21,563 bases of DNA from Deltaproteobacteria bacterium. Lineage in GTDB: Bacteria > Desulfobacterota > Desulfofervidia > Desulfofervidales > DG-60. The position numbers and the translations under genes are program-made. The DNA lies in the NCBI GenBank assembly GCA_021163945.1, contig JAGGTC010000089.1, positions 1 through 21,563 of the forward strand, written 5' to 3'. The notes beneath the pieces are model-generated. The model was not told where the DNA came from and searched no databases. It saw nothing but the letters and a program-made list of their open reading frames with translations. Of the stretch, positions 7,890 to 15,666 are shown in pieces (positions within the stretch are counted from its first letter, which is position 1; the number at the start of each line of letters is the position of its first letter).

Positions 7890-8333
7890 ATGGACCCTTT
7901 TTTACCACTTAGGATTTGTGCAACGGGTCTTAGGGTACAACGACTGCGTATGGATTTAATTGCTAGCAACATTGCAAATGTAAACACTACACAGACACCC
8001 CAAGGAGGCCCCTATAGAAGAAAAGATCTCCTTGTAACGGCAGTACCTGCAGTGAGTAATTTTGATTTTTCAGATATCCTGGAGGCAAATTTGAATAATT
8101 CCCTTTACAAAGTTATACCCATTTCTGTAATAGAAGATCAAAGGCCCTTTAAGGTAGTTTATCAACCTTCACATCCAGATGCTGATAAAAATGGTTATGT
8201 AAAGTTACCAAATATAAGTCCCTTAGAAGAGATGGTAAATATGATCTCAGCCCTCAGGGCTTATGAGGCCAATGTTACAGTAATCAATAATACAAAGAGT
8301 ATGATACTCAAGGCCCTAGAGATTGGAAGATAA
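7890..8333 (+). CDS. flgC: Flagellar proximal rod protein FlgC
   Basis: FlgC is a proximal rod protein that stacks with FlgB. The 147-residue product carries the axial-protein motif near the N-terminus (RMDLIASNIANVNTTQTPQG) and the typical C-terminal block (VKLPNISPLEEMVNMISALR, then AYEANVTVIN). GGGAGGT just upstream of ATG 7890 serves as ribosome binding site. In most clusters fliE and fliF follow flgC. Here fliK follows directly, one base after the stop, so fliE and the fliF-J block must be elsewhere if present. Confidence 0.97.
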   Translation: MDPFLPLRICATGLRVQRLRMDLIASNIANVNTTQTPQGGPYRRKDLLVTAVPAVSNFDFSDILEANLNNSLYKVIPISVIEDQRPFKVVYQPSHPDADKNGYVKLPNISPLEEMVNMISALRAYEANVTVINNTKSMILKALEIGR

Positions 8334-8334
8334 A

Positions 8335-9156
8335 ATGATTAAAGAAAATCTCAATCTTTTCTTGGGAAATGGAGGGTTAGCAGGAGTAAACCGTCCGGAA
8401 AAACTGTTCAAGTTAAGCGTTTCATGCCCCATGCCTCAAGCTCCAAACTGCAGGCCTGAGGTCATGAATAATATGTTTTTTGGGTTTTTAGAACAGGCAA
8501 TTCATGAGACATGTGACTTATTAATTGAAAAAGGACAGAAATCTTTAAATTCCAAATTGAAAGAAAGAGATAAGGACCCTGTCACGCCCTTGACACCTGA
8601 AGACCTTTTGCTTATCTTGGCCCAATTTCAGTTTTTGGATGCAAAGACAATAAGTGGTGGAGGTTTAGTTGATAAGGATATAAGCGGTGCAAGTGCTATA
8701 AGGTGGTTTGTTAAAACCCAGCCCAATGCAAATAGGCTAGATAAAGACATGCTAAAGGACATTATCTCTACCTTAGGCAGAAATGAAAAGGTAAATATTC
8801 AGCTAAAAGAGGGGAAAGATGAGATTACAATAAGACTTAAACCAGAGGTGCTGGGCAGGCTGAAGATTAAAGTAGGCTGGGATCAGGGTATGCTCAAGGT
8901 AAACTTCTTTGCTACAACCCACATAGCAAAGCAGGTCCTTGAACAGAACCTAAATATACTCTCTCAGATGTTATTACAGCAAGGGTTGCCTGTAGGGGAG
9001 ATGAGTGTCTTGTTAGAACCAGATGGGCATGCGCCAAATGGCAGGCGAGAATTGGTTCGGTACCCTAAAAGGATAGGTACGATAACACATTTTGTTAAAT
9101 CTGTCTCCCCAGAGGTACCTCTTGGTAAAGATAGCTCATTGGATATTTTGGCATAA
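8335..9156 (+). CDS. fliK: Flagellar hook-length control protein FliK, short form
   Basis: FliK is exported during hook growth, measures hook length, and signals FlhB to change export specificity. The C-terminal hook-length control domain is clear at about residues 154-230 (EITIRLKPEVLGRLKIKVGW, then FFATTHIAKQVLEQNLNILS and GLPVGEMSVLLEPDG). The N-terminal part is low in similarity to anything I recognise. I choose ATG 8335, one base after the flgC stop, over an in-frame TTG four codons upstream. At 273 residues it is much shorter than the ~400 residues of enteric FliK. Its place just before flgD and flgE supports the call. Its partner FlhB in this window has a variant cleavage motif. Confidence 0.85.
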   Translation: MIKENLNLFLGNGGLAGVNRPEKLFKLSVSCPMPQAPNCRPEVMNNMFFGFLEQAIHETCDLLIEKGQKSLNSKLKERDKDPVTPLTPEDLLLILAQFQFLDAKTISGGGLVDKDISGASAIRWFVKTQPNANRLDKDMLKDIISTLGRNEKVNIQLKEGKDEITIRLKPEVLGRLKIKVGWDQGMLKVNFFATTHIAKQVLEQNLNILSQMLLQQGLPVGEMSVLLEPDGHAPNGRRELVRYPKRIGTITHFVKSVSPEVPLGKDSSLDILA

Positions 9157-9175
9157 GAAAGGAGGTGAAAGAAAA

Positions 9176-9832
9176 ATGCAAATAGAAGGAATTGCCCCTA
9201 ATACAACGCAGGGTACCTCTAAGGTTGAAAATGGCCTTGGAAAGGATGCCTTCTATAAATTGCTTATTACTGAATTACAAAACCAAAATCCGCTAGAGCC
9301 AATGAATGCTGAGGAGTTTATTGCCCAACTAACACAGTTTAGCCAGTTAGAGGCCTTGGAAAACATCAATAATCAATTTCAGGTTCTAACAGCATATCAG
9401 GCCTCTATTAACAATCTATTAGCTGTAGGCCTAATGGGGAAGAAGGTTAAGGCTGCAGGAGATGCTATCTCTTTAGAGAAGGGCAATGAGGTAACATTGC
9501 ATTATGATTTGGCTACTGATGCCTCTAAAGTGATCATCAATATTTATGACAGTGAGGGGAGATTGGTTAGGACATTAGAGGAGGGCGCACAGGAAAAGGG
9601 TGAACACGAAGTTAATTGGGATGGGAAAGACAATGAAGGAAACGAGCTACCATCTGGAGATTACACCTTTAAAGTTATGGCAGAGGACAAAAACGGAGAT
9701 CCAGTAGAAGCCAATACATACTTTATGGGTAAAGTAACAGGTGTAGAGTTTGATGAAAGCGGTCAACTTTACTTAAAAGTAGGAGATACCTTTATTTCAT
9801 TCAACCAAATAATAAGTATTGAGGAGGTGTAA
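9176..9832 (+). CDS. flgD: Hook cap / hook assembly scaffold protein FlgD
   Basis: FlgD caps the growing hook and promotes polymerisation of FlgE. The true start is ATG 9176, preceded by AAAGGAGGTGA (9159-9169); the frame is open further upstream, but that part overlaps fliK. The 218-residue product has the N-terminal export/cap motif (DAFYKLLITELQNQNPLEPM, 24-43, and FIAQLTQFSQLEALE). A helical segment follows to about 88, then a C-terminal Ig-like domain with the family signature (VNWDGKDNEGNELPSGDYTF, 146-165). Length and position before flgE are as expected. Confidence 0.96.
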   Translation: MQIEGIAPNTTQGTSKVENGLGKDAFYKLLITELQNQNPLEPMNAEEFIAQLTQFSQLEALENINNQFQVLTAYQASINNLLAVGLMGKKVKAAGDAISLEKGNEVTLHYDLATDASKVIINIYDSEGRLVRTLEEGAQEKGEHEVNWDGKDNEGNELPSGDYTFKVMAEDKNGDPVEANTYFMGKVTGVEFDESGQLYLKVGDTFISFNQIISIEEV

Positions 9833-9834
9833 AG

Positions 9835-11130
9835 ATGTTAAAGTCCCTCTTTACTGCAGTAAGTGGGCTAAGGGCCCAAAACCTGGCTATGGGAATCATT
9901 GGTAATAATATTGCAAACGTAAATACAATTGGTTTTAAGGGAGACCGCTTTTCATTTGCAGATTTGATGAGTGCATCCTTGGCAGGATCAACAGGTATTC
10001 AAGTAGGCAGTGGTGTAATGATGAGTAATGTGTTACCCATTTTTACACAGGGTTCAATTGTTACTACAGGGAATCCATTAGATCTGGCTATTGATGGTAA
10101 TGGCTTTTTTGTTGTAAGCAATGGCAATAATAACTTCTATACCAGGGCTGGTCAATTTATTATAAATGAGGATGGAGATTTAATAACCACTGAGGGCTAT
10201 GCATTACAGGGATGGGGTGTGAATGAAAAGGGACAGATTATTAAGTCTATGGGGAATATAAATCTGGCCAATATAACATGCCCACCAAAGGCCACAGAAA
10301 GTGCAGAGTTAAAATTGAATTTAGATGCGAGGGAAGAAAGCAAAACCTGGAATTTCTCAGGAGGTAATTCACCACCAGATCCAGATACCTATAACTATTC
10401 TACAACAATGACTATATACGATTCACTAGGCAATGGCCATTCAGTCACTGTATATTTTGTCAAGACCGGTGATAATGCATGGACAGCCCATTATATTTAT
10501 AAAGATGCAGATGGCAATTACAAAGAGGCTGGCAGTCAAGACCTCTCCTTTAATGATGGATCTGAAGAGGGTAAGCCGGCTGGTTCTTTAGCTGATGATA
10601 ATGATGATACCGCCATTAGTTTTGATTTTGGTGGTGGGGTACCAGCGGTAGAGGTTACCTTTGATTATGGTACTGGTACAGACGAAGACCCACCAGGTAC
10701 AGGCCTAGATGGTACCACTCAATATGCCGAGGACTCAGCCGTCAATTTCATTAGTCAGGATGGAAATGCTGCAGGTTCACTAGAAAATATCTCAATAGAT
10801 GAAGATGGATATGTTGTTGGTATCTTCTCCAATGGGGAGACAAAAAGGCTTTATCGCATTGCCCTTGCTACCTTTACTAACCCATGGAACTTAGAAAAGG
10901 TAGGAAATAATCTCTATGCAGTTACAGGCAGTTCTGGACAACCCCTTATAGGGGCACCCAATACAGGGCAAAAGGGCAAAATCCTCTCTGGTTCCTTAGA
11001 GCAGTCAAATGTAGATTTGGCAACAGAATTTACTAATATGATCCTTACTCAACGTGCCTTTCAGGCCAATGCGAGGGTGATTACAGCAAGTGATGAAATA
11101 CTAACAGAACTTATTAACCTTAAACGTTAA
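9835..11130 (+). CDS. flgE: Flagellar hook protein FlgE
   Basis: FlgE polymerises outside the cell into the hook, the flexible joint between rod and filament. The 431-residue product has the conserved N-terminal segment (LFTAVSGLRAQNLAMGIIGN, then NIANVNTIGFKGDRF). It also has the FlgE/F/G core block (NPLDLAIDGNGFFVV, 82-96), a D2-type middle region with DSLGNGHSVTVYFVK, and the C-terminal coiled-coil segment (TNMILTQRAFQANARVITAS). The surface domain includes an acidic, Gly-rich stretch at about residues 255-300 (for example DDNDDTAISFDFGGG), which is probably solvent exposed. GGAGGTG ends 5 bases before ATG 9835. Confidence 0.97.
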   Translation: MLKSLFTAVSGLRAQNLAMGIIGNNIANVNTIGFKGDRFSFADLMSASLAGSTGIQVGSGVMMSNVLPIFTQGSIVTTGNPLDLAIDGNGFFVVSNGNNNFYTRAGQFIINEDGDLITTEGYALQGWGVNEKGQIIKSMGNINLANITCPPKATESAELKLNLDAREESKTWNFSGGNSPPDPDTYNYSTTMTIYDSLGNGHSVTVYFVKTGDNAWTAHYIYKDADGNYKEAGSQDLSFNDGSEEGKPAGSLADDNDDTAISFDFGGGVPAVEVTFDYGTGTDEDPPGTGLDGTTQYAEDSAVNFISQDGNAAGSLENISIDEDGYVVGIFSNGETKRLYRIALATFTNPWNLEKVGNNLYAVTGSSGQPLIGAPNTGQKGKILSGSLEQSNVDLATEFTNMILTQRAFQANARVITASDEILTELINLKR

Positions 11131-11144
11131 TGTAGGGGTAAGAT

Positions 11145-11828
11145 ATGCATCCTGGCATATATTTTGCTCTTTCTGGAAATCTTGCTCAGGAGGAAAGGCT
11201 TAAAATTGTTACAAACAACTTGGCCAATGCAGATACGCCTGGTTATAAGAAGGATGTATCATCATTTCATCAGTATTTTCTTTCAGTGTTAGGAAAAAGA
11301 TATACAGATTTTTCTCCTGGTTTACTCAAACCTACTGAAAATCCCTTAGATTTAGCAATAGAGGGCAATGGATTTTTCACGATATCGACCCCAATGGGCA
11401 TCCGCTATACCAGAAGAGGTGATTTTTCCCTAAATTCTAAACAAATATTGGTGACAAAGGATAACTATCCAGTATTGGGAAAGAAAGGCCCCATTGTAAT
11501 CAAGGGCAGTAAGGTCAGTATTGATACTAACGGTAATGTATGGGTAGATGGCAGGCTGGTGGATACCCTAAAGATAGTAGCATTTCCCAAGGGTACTAAA
11601 CTGAGAAAGGAAGGGGGTGGGATCTTTGCAGCCAAAGCCAAATCCGCAGGCCGTCCACCTTCTATCATAGTACATCAGGGTTTTTTGGAAAGTGCAAACG
11701 TAAATGTAATAGAGAATATGGTCAATATGATTGAGATTATACGCACCTATGAGGCATGTCAAAAGGTGATTCAATCCCTGGATGAGACTGATAATAAGGC
11801 CATAAATGAAATAGGGAGGGTTAGTTAA
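11145..11828 (+). CDS. flgF: Flagellar distal rod protein FlgF
   Basis: FlgF is a rod protein that sits between the proximal rod and FlgG. The 227-residue product begins MHPGIYFALSG, the FlgF-type start, and continues with the axial motif (IVTNNLANADTPGYKKDVSS). It has the core block [15 protein letters not shown] and the C-terminal segment VIENMVNMIEIIRTYEACQK. It is shorter than flgG and lacks the FlgG pattern 'M-x-x-A-x-x-W-I-A-A-T-G-M'. AGGGGTAAG upstream of ATG 11145 is the ribosome binding site. The 37 bases between this gene and flgG are the largest gap in the window. Confidence 0.93.
   Translation: MHPGIYFALSGNLAQEERLKIVTNNLANADTPGYKKDVSSFHQYFLSVLGKRYTDFSPGLLKPTENPLDLAIEGNGFFTISTPMGIRYTRRGDFSLNSKQILVTKDNYPVLGKKGPIVIKGSKVSIDTNGNVWVDGRLVDTLKIVAFPKGTKLRKEGGGIFAAKAKSAGRPPSIIVHQGFLESANVNVIENMVNMIEIIRTYEACQKVIQSLDETDNKAINEIGRVS
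11153..11168 (+). promoter_or_regulatory. Possible sigma-54 promoter inside the 5' end of flgF
   Basis: TGGCAT (11153-11158), five bases, then TTGCT (11164-11168) is the closest match in the window to the sigma-54 consensus TGGCAC-N5-TTGCW. It sits in codons 4-8 of flgF, so it could only serve flgG and later genes. These codons specify the conserved GIYFAL start of FlgF, which may explain the match. Confidence 0.2.
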
Positions 11829-11865
11829 GATGCAAAATTAAAATAAAGAATGGAGGTGAATAAAG

Positions 11866-12654
11866 ATGTTACAATCCTTATGGATTGCTGCTACGGGCAT
11901 GGAGGCCCAAAAATTGGCCGTAGATACTATTGCCAATAACTTGGCAAATGTAAATACAGTGGGTTTTAAACGTTCTAGGGCAAATTTTCAGGACTTAATG
12001 TACTTAACACTAAAGGCACCAGGTACTGCTGCTACTGCAGAGACACAGGTACCAACAGGTGTTGAAATAGGTCATGGGGTACGCCCTGTAGCAGTGCAGA
12101 GGATATTCTCCCAAGGAGATTATAAAAAGACAGACAATCCCCTAGACTTGGCCATTGAGGGTGATGGCTTCTTTCAGGTGTTACTGCCTAATGGGGAGTT
12201 GGCCTATACCCGCTCAGGTGCCCTCAAAATAGACAGAGAGGGGCGTATCGTTACCTCAGATGGTGATCCCATACAACCAGAGATTAGCATCCCTGAGGAT
12301 GCTACAGCCATTTCTGTGGGCTCAGATGGAACAGTCTCTGTCATTCAGCCAGGCACGACAGAGGCAAGCCAAATCGGGCAGATTCAACTTGTAAAATTTA
12401 TCAATCCGGCAGGTTTAAGGTCTCTTGGGAGAAACCTATTTATGCCTACAGACGCCTCTGGTGAGCCTATCTTGGGCATCCCAGGGGAGGAGGGTTTTGG
12501 CACTATCGCTCAAGGATATGTGGAGATGTCTAATGTTAGTGTGGTGGAGGAAATGGTCAATATGATAGTTGCCCTGCGGGCATATGAGGTAAATGCTAAA
12601 GCGATACAGACAGCCGATGAGATGATGCAAATGACCAACAATATAAAGAGGTAA
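11866..12654 (+). CDS. flgG: Flagellar distal rod protein FlgG
   Basis: FlgG is the main distal rod protein and drives the rod through the P and L rings. The 262-residue product matches the family's usual length almost exactly. It starts [20 protein letters not shown] and continues [20 protein letters not shown], with the core [15 protein letters not shown] and the C-terminal [21 protein letters not shown] strong GGAGGTGAA (11852-11860) precedes ATG 11866. The stop overlaps the ribosome binding site of flgA. Confidence 0.98.
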   Translation: MLQSLWIAATGMEAQKLAVDTIANNLANVNTVGFKRSRANFQDLMYLTLKAPGTAATAETQVPTGVEIGHGVRPVAVQRIFSQGDYKKTDNPLDLAIEGDGFFQVLLPNGELAYTRSGALKIDREGRIVTSDGDPIQPEISIPEDATAISVGSDGTVSVIQPGTTEASQIGQIQLVKFINPAGLRSLGRNLFMPTDASGEPILGIPGEEGFGTIAQGYVEMSNVSVVEEMVNMIVALRAYEVNAKAIQTADEMMQMTNNIKR

Positions 12655-12656
12655 AA

Positions 12657-13583
12657 ATGAGAGGGAAAATTGGCATAGTCCTGATATCTTTATTGCTTAC
12701 TTTGTCAGTGGCTTATGGAGAAAAAATTAAAATCCCTAAAATAGTCATTGTTAAAAGTGAGACTGTCCATTTAGGAGACATTGCCAAGATTGAAGGAAAG
12801 GAAGGTCTTAAAGATATTGAATTGGCAGATGCCCCTAATCCTGGTAGCTATTTGGAGCTTACAAGGGAGTATATCAGGGCAAGGGTGAAACAGTCTGGCA
12901 TAAAGGACATCACACTAAATATACCAGAGAGAATAAGGATCATTAGAGAATCTGTTACGGTCTCCAAAGGGGAGATAGAAAAGATTGCAAAGAATTTCAT
13001 ATTGGCCAATAATCCTTGGAGGGAAAATGCCCAGATAGTAGAGCTTAAGGCCACACGTAGTGTAGTTTTGCCAAAAGGAAGCCTTAGTTATCAATGTATA
13101 CCACCCCGGCGGTTTATAGGCAGTTTTACTCTGCCAATAGTCTTTAGAGTCAATGGTAAGATCGCTGATAGGGTCTTGGTAATGGCAAAAGTAAAGGCAA
13201 GGATCCCTGTAGTAGTTTCATCCTATCCACTAAGACGAGGGGAAGTAATTACAAGGGAAAAGGTGAGGGTGGAGACACGGGAGTTGATCCATGTAAGGGC
13301 TGGTCTATTCACCAACATAAATGAGGTTTTAGGAAAGAGGATGAAGAGGACCATTGGTGCCAATGTAATACTCCACCGTGGTCTAATTGAAATACCCCCT
13401 TTAATTAAAAAGGGGACAAGGATAACGATTATGGCCAGCAGTCAAGGCTTGATAGTTACAGCCCCTGGTCAGGCAAAGGAAAATGGTCATCTAGGTGAGA
13501 TGATCAAAGTGATAAATCTTTTATCTAAAAGGATAATTTATGGACAGGTAATTGATGAAAAGACTGTAAGGGTTAATTTTTAG
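12657..13583 (+). CDS. flgA: P-ring assembly chaperone FlgA
   Basis: FlgA is a periplasmic chaperone needed for polymerisation of FlgI into the P ring. The 308-residue product has a signal peptide (residues 1-21, ending SVAYG). An N-terminal domain contains conserved 'E-L-x-D-A-P-x-P-G' (IELADAPNPGSYLEL) and I-P-E-R-I. A C-terminal SAF-type domain includes SYPLRRGEVITREKVRVETR, a block around VLGKRMKRTIGANVILHRGL, and the final ASSQGLIVTAPGQAKENGHL. AGAGGT in the flgG stop region (12647-12652) serves as ribosome binding site. It is followed by flgH and flgI, its functional partners. Confidence 0.94.
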   Translation: MRGKIGIVLISLLLTLSVAYGEKIKIPKIVIVKSETVHLGDIAKIEGKEGLKDIELADAPNPGSYLELTREYIRARVKQSGIKDITLNIPERIRIIRESVTVSKGEIEKIAKNFILANNPWRENAQIVELKATRSVVLPKGSLSYQCIPPRRFIGSFTLPIVFRVNGKIADRVLVMAKVKARIPVVVSSYPLRRGEVITREKVRVETRELIHVRAGLFTNINEVLGKRMKRTIGANVILHRGLIEIPPLIKKGTRITIMASSQGLIVTAPGQAKENGHLGEMIKVINLLSKRIIYGQVIDEKTVRVNF

Positions 13584-13593
13584 TGGGGTGTTT

Positions 13594-14232
13594 ATGAGTA
13601 GGTTAAAGGGTTTAATGATCTTAGTAGTTTTATGTCTAAGTTGTGCAACTACTAAAGAGACAACAACCCTACCTCCTGTATCTTTACCACAGCCTGTCTC
13701 TGAATATCCACTCTGGCAAGGTTCGCCTCAGGCAAGTCTTTTTTCTGATCACAGGGCGATGCAGGTAGGGGATGTAATTACCATTAAAGTAGTAGAAAGT
13801 GCTGTTGCTACCAAGAAGGCACAGACAAAGACATCAAGGAAATCCTCAATAGGTGGGGCAATTAATAATTTTTTCAGTATCAATTTAAAAGACGAAAGTT
13901 CGATCTCTGCTGACTATGAAAATGCCTTTGAGGGGGCTGGCTCTACAAGTAGGAGCGATAAGCTAATTACTACTATCTCAGCCCAAGTGATAAAGGTATT
14001 TCCTAATGGAAATATGATGATTGAAGGAAAAAGGGATCTAATAATTAACAATGAAAGGCGGTGTGTTGTATTAAGGGGCATAGTGCGCCCACAAGATATA
14101 TCTCCAAATAATGAAGTACTCTCTACATATATAGCCAATGCACAGATCTTTTATAAAGGAAAGGGGGTAGTAAGCGATAAGCAAAGACCTGGTTGGTTTA
14201 TAAGGATCTTTGATAATATATGGCCATTTTAG
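13594..14232 (+). CDS. flgH: Flagellar L-ring lipoprotein FlgH
   Basis: FlgH forms the L ring, the outer-membrane bushing for the rod. I choose ATG 13594; an in-frame GTG lies six bases upstream and overlaps the ribosome binding site. The 212-residue product starts with a lipoprotein-type leader, and Cys17 is the likely acylated residue (LCLSC). The residue three before it is Cys instead of the usual Leu, so the lipobox is slightly irregular. Family blocks are SLFSDHRAMQVGDVITIKVV, FPNGNMMIEGKRDLIINNE, GIVRPQDISPNNEVLSTYIA and the terminal GWFIRIFDNIWPF. Its presence shows an outer membrane. The 3' end overlaps a weak alternative start for flgI. Confidence 0.96.
   Translation: MSRLKGLMILVVLCLSCATTKETTTLPPVSLPQPVSEYPLWQGSPQASLFSDHRAMQVGDVITIKVVESAVATKKAQTKTSRKSSIGGAINNFFSINLKDESSISADYENAFEGAGSTSRSDKLITTISAQVIKVFPNGNMMIEGKRDLIINNERRCVVLRGIVRPQDISPNNEVLSTYIANAQIFYKGKGVVSDKQRPGWFIRIFDNIWPF
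14154..14180 (+). promoter_or_regulatory. Possible sigma-28 promoter before flgI
   Basis: TAAAGGAA (14154-14161), 11 bases, then AGCGATAA (14173-14180) resembles the sigma-28 consensus TAAAGTTT-N11-GCCGATAA, with 5 of 8 and 6 of 8 matches and exact spacing. It lies in the 3' end of flgH, about 60 bases before flgI. FlgM in this window implies that sigma-28 exists. The match may still be chance. Confidence 0.2.
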
Positions 14233-14240
14233 AGGTGTTT

Positions 14241-15347
14241 ATGAGTAAGTCAAAATCAAATATACTCATATATACATTGGCACTTATCCTCTTAGTCCCC
14301 TCCTTACTTCATGCAGCTAGACTGAAGGACATTGCCCATATATACGGCGTAAGAGACAATCAACTCATTGGTTATGGGCTAGTAGTAGGGCTCTCTGGGA
14401 CAGGAGATAGAGAATATACAATATTTGGCCAGCAGTCTCTAACCAATATGCTTCAAAGGTATGGACTCAAGGTCGATCCAAAAAAGATCCGTGTAAGGAA
14501 TATTGCTGCAGTTATGGTAACTGCAAGGGTGCCCGCTTTTTGTAAAGTTGGCACAAAGGTTGATGTTTTGGTCTCCTCTTTAGGTGATGCAAAGAGCCTT
14601 GAAGGCGGTACTCTACTTCTGACACCACTAAAGGCCGTGGATGGAAATATTTATGCTATGGCCCAAGGGCCTGTATCTGTAGGTGGTTTTGGGGCAGCTG
14701 GGGCGGGTGCGAGGGTAAAAAAGAACATACTTACAGTAGGGCGGGTAGTAGGCGGGGCAACAATTGAAAGAGAACTGCCTATTCATCTTACCTCTGGGGA
14801 ATATTTATCCATTGTCCTAAACTATCCAGACTTTACCACCGCTGCACGTGTAGCAGAGGTTATAAATGAGAAATTTAAGGCCAATCTGGCTGAGGCAATA
14901 GATGCCAGTATGATAAAGGTAAAAATTTCAGGGATAGAACAGCCTAATCTGGTCCCCTTTATCTCTCAACTTGAAAATTTGAATGTTGTGCCTAGTACAG
15001 TAGCAAAGGTAGTAGTAAATGAAAGGACAGGCACAGTAGTTATAGGGAAAGATGTCCGTCTCTCTACGGTGGCTGTAACCCACGGTGGGCTTAGCATTGT
15101 CATAAAAGAAACCCCTAAAGTCTCGCAACCTTTGCCATTTTCTACTGGTGAGACTGTTGTAACCCCAGAGACCCAAATAGAAATTAAGGAAGAGAAGACA
15201 CCGCTTTATCTTGTACCTCAAACTGTTACTATTGCTGACCTGGTGAGGGCCTTGAATGCTATTGGGGCTACTCCACGTGATCTTATTGCCATTCTCCAGG
15301 CCATTAAGGCAGCGGGTGCATTACAGGCAGAGTTGGAGATTATCTAA
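14241..15347 (+). CDS. flgI: Flagellar P-ring protein FlgI
   Basis: FlgI polymerises in the periplasm into the P ring around the rod. ATG 14241 is preceded by AGAGGTG (14231-14237), so I prefer it over ATG 14220, which would overlap flgH. The 368-residue product has a signal peptide (residues 1-25 or 26, ending LLHAA). The conserved opening follows (LKDIAHIYGVRDNQLIGYGL and VVGLSGTGDREY). Further blocks are ARVPAFCKVGTKVDVLVSSL, GDAKSLEGGTLLLTPLKAVD, GQGPVSVGGF-like AQGPVSVGGFGAAGA and the late RDLIAILQAIKAAGALQAEL. Length and all main motifs are normal. flgJ starts one base after the stop. Confidence 0.97.
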   Translation: MSKSKSNILIYTLALILLVPSLLHAARLKDIAHIYGVRDNQLIGYGLVVGLSGTGDREYTIFGQQSLTNMLQRYGLKVDPKKIRVRNIAAVMVTARVPAFCKVGTKVDVLVSSLGDAKSLEGGTLLLTPLKAVDGNIYAMAQGPVSVGGFGAAGAGARVKKNILTVGRVVGGATIERELPIHLTSGEYLSIVLNYPDFTTAARVAEVINEKFKANLAEAIDASMIKVKISGIEQPNLVPFISQLENLNVVPSTVAKVVVNERTGTVVIGKDVRLSTVAVTHGGLSIVIKETPKVSQPLPFSTGETVVTPETQIEIKEEKTPLYLVPQTVTIADLVRALNAIGATPRDLIAILQAIKAAGALQAELEII

Positions 15348-15348
15348 G

Positions 15349-15657
15349 ATGCATAAATGCTGTATACAGGCTGCAGGCTGCAAGACACAGGATAAATATA
15401 TTATTAGGCTAAGGGAGGCCTGCCAAGAATTTGAGGCCATTTTTATCTCCTATCTCATCAAGGAGATGCATAAGAGTATACCAAAGGCTGACCTCTTTCA
15501 TGTAAAAAATATAGAAGGATTTTATAACTCCTTGTTATATGAACAAATGGCCCGTGAGGTTGCTCAAGGGGGCGGTATCGGCTTGGCCAATTTATTGCTA
15601 AATAAATTCAAAATGAACATTTTAGAGAAAAGAGACGATAGTAAAGGAAAAGATTAG
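15349..15657 (+). CDS. flgJ: FlgJ-type rod-binding protein, single domain
   Basis: This corresponds to the N-terminal rod-binding domain of FlgJ, which caps and helps assemble the rod. ATG 15349, one base after the flgI stop, is the sensible start; the frame is open upstream only inside flgI. The 102-residue product carries the signature CQEFEAIFISYLIKEMHKSI (23-42) and YNSLLYEQMAREVAQGGGIG, then LANLLLNKF. The C-terminal glucosaminidase (peptidoglycan hydrolase) domain of enteric FlgJ is absent. Single-domain FlgJ is known from many non-enteric bacteria, so a separate enzyme must open the cell wall. The N-terminus (HKCCIQAAGCK) is Cys-rich and includes a tandem 7-base repeat (15367-15380). 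Confidence 0.9.
   Translation: MHKCCIQAAGCKTQDKYIIRLREACQEFEAIFISYLIKEMHKSIPKADLFHVKNIEGFYNSLLYEQMAREVAQGGGIGLANLLLNKFKMNILEKRDDSKGKD
15583..15599 (+). promoter_or_regulatory. Possible sigma-54 promoter before flgM
   Basis: TTGGCCA at 15583-15589 and TTGCT at 15595-15599 resemble the sigma-54 -24/-12 elements (TGGCAC-N5-TTGCW), with exact GG-to-GC spacing of 12. It lies in the 3' end of flgJ, about 68 bases before flgM, and could start a flgM-flgK-flgL transcript. It also encodes conserved FlgJ residues, so chance is possible. Confidence 0.3.
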
Positions 15658-15666
15658 GGGGCAAAT

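Noticed and set aside
9092..9175. Upstream extension of the flgD frame
   Set aside because: It overlaps the end of fliK, and a much better start with AAAGGAGGTGA lies at 9176.
10938..10962. Small CCCCT-TAT-AGGGG hairpin in flgE
   Set aside because: The stem is only five pairs, inside coding sequence, with no T run.
13396..13415. CCCCTTT-AATTAA-AAAGGGG inverted repeat in flgA, terminator-like
   Set aside because: It lies inside a conserved coding segment and is not followed by a T run, so it is not a standard terminator.
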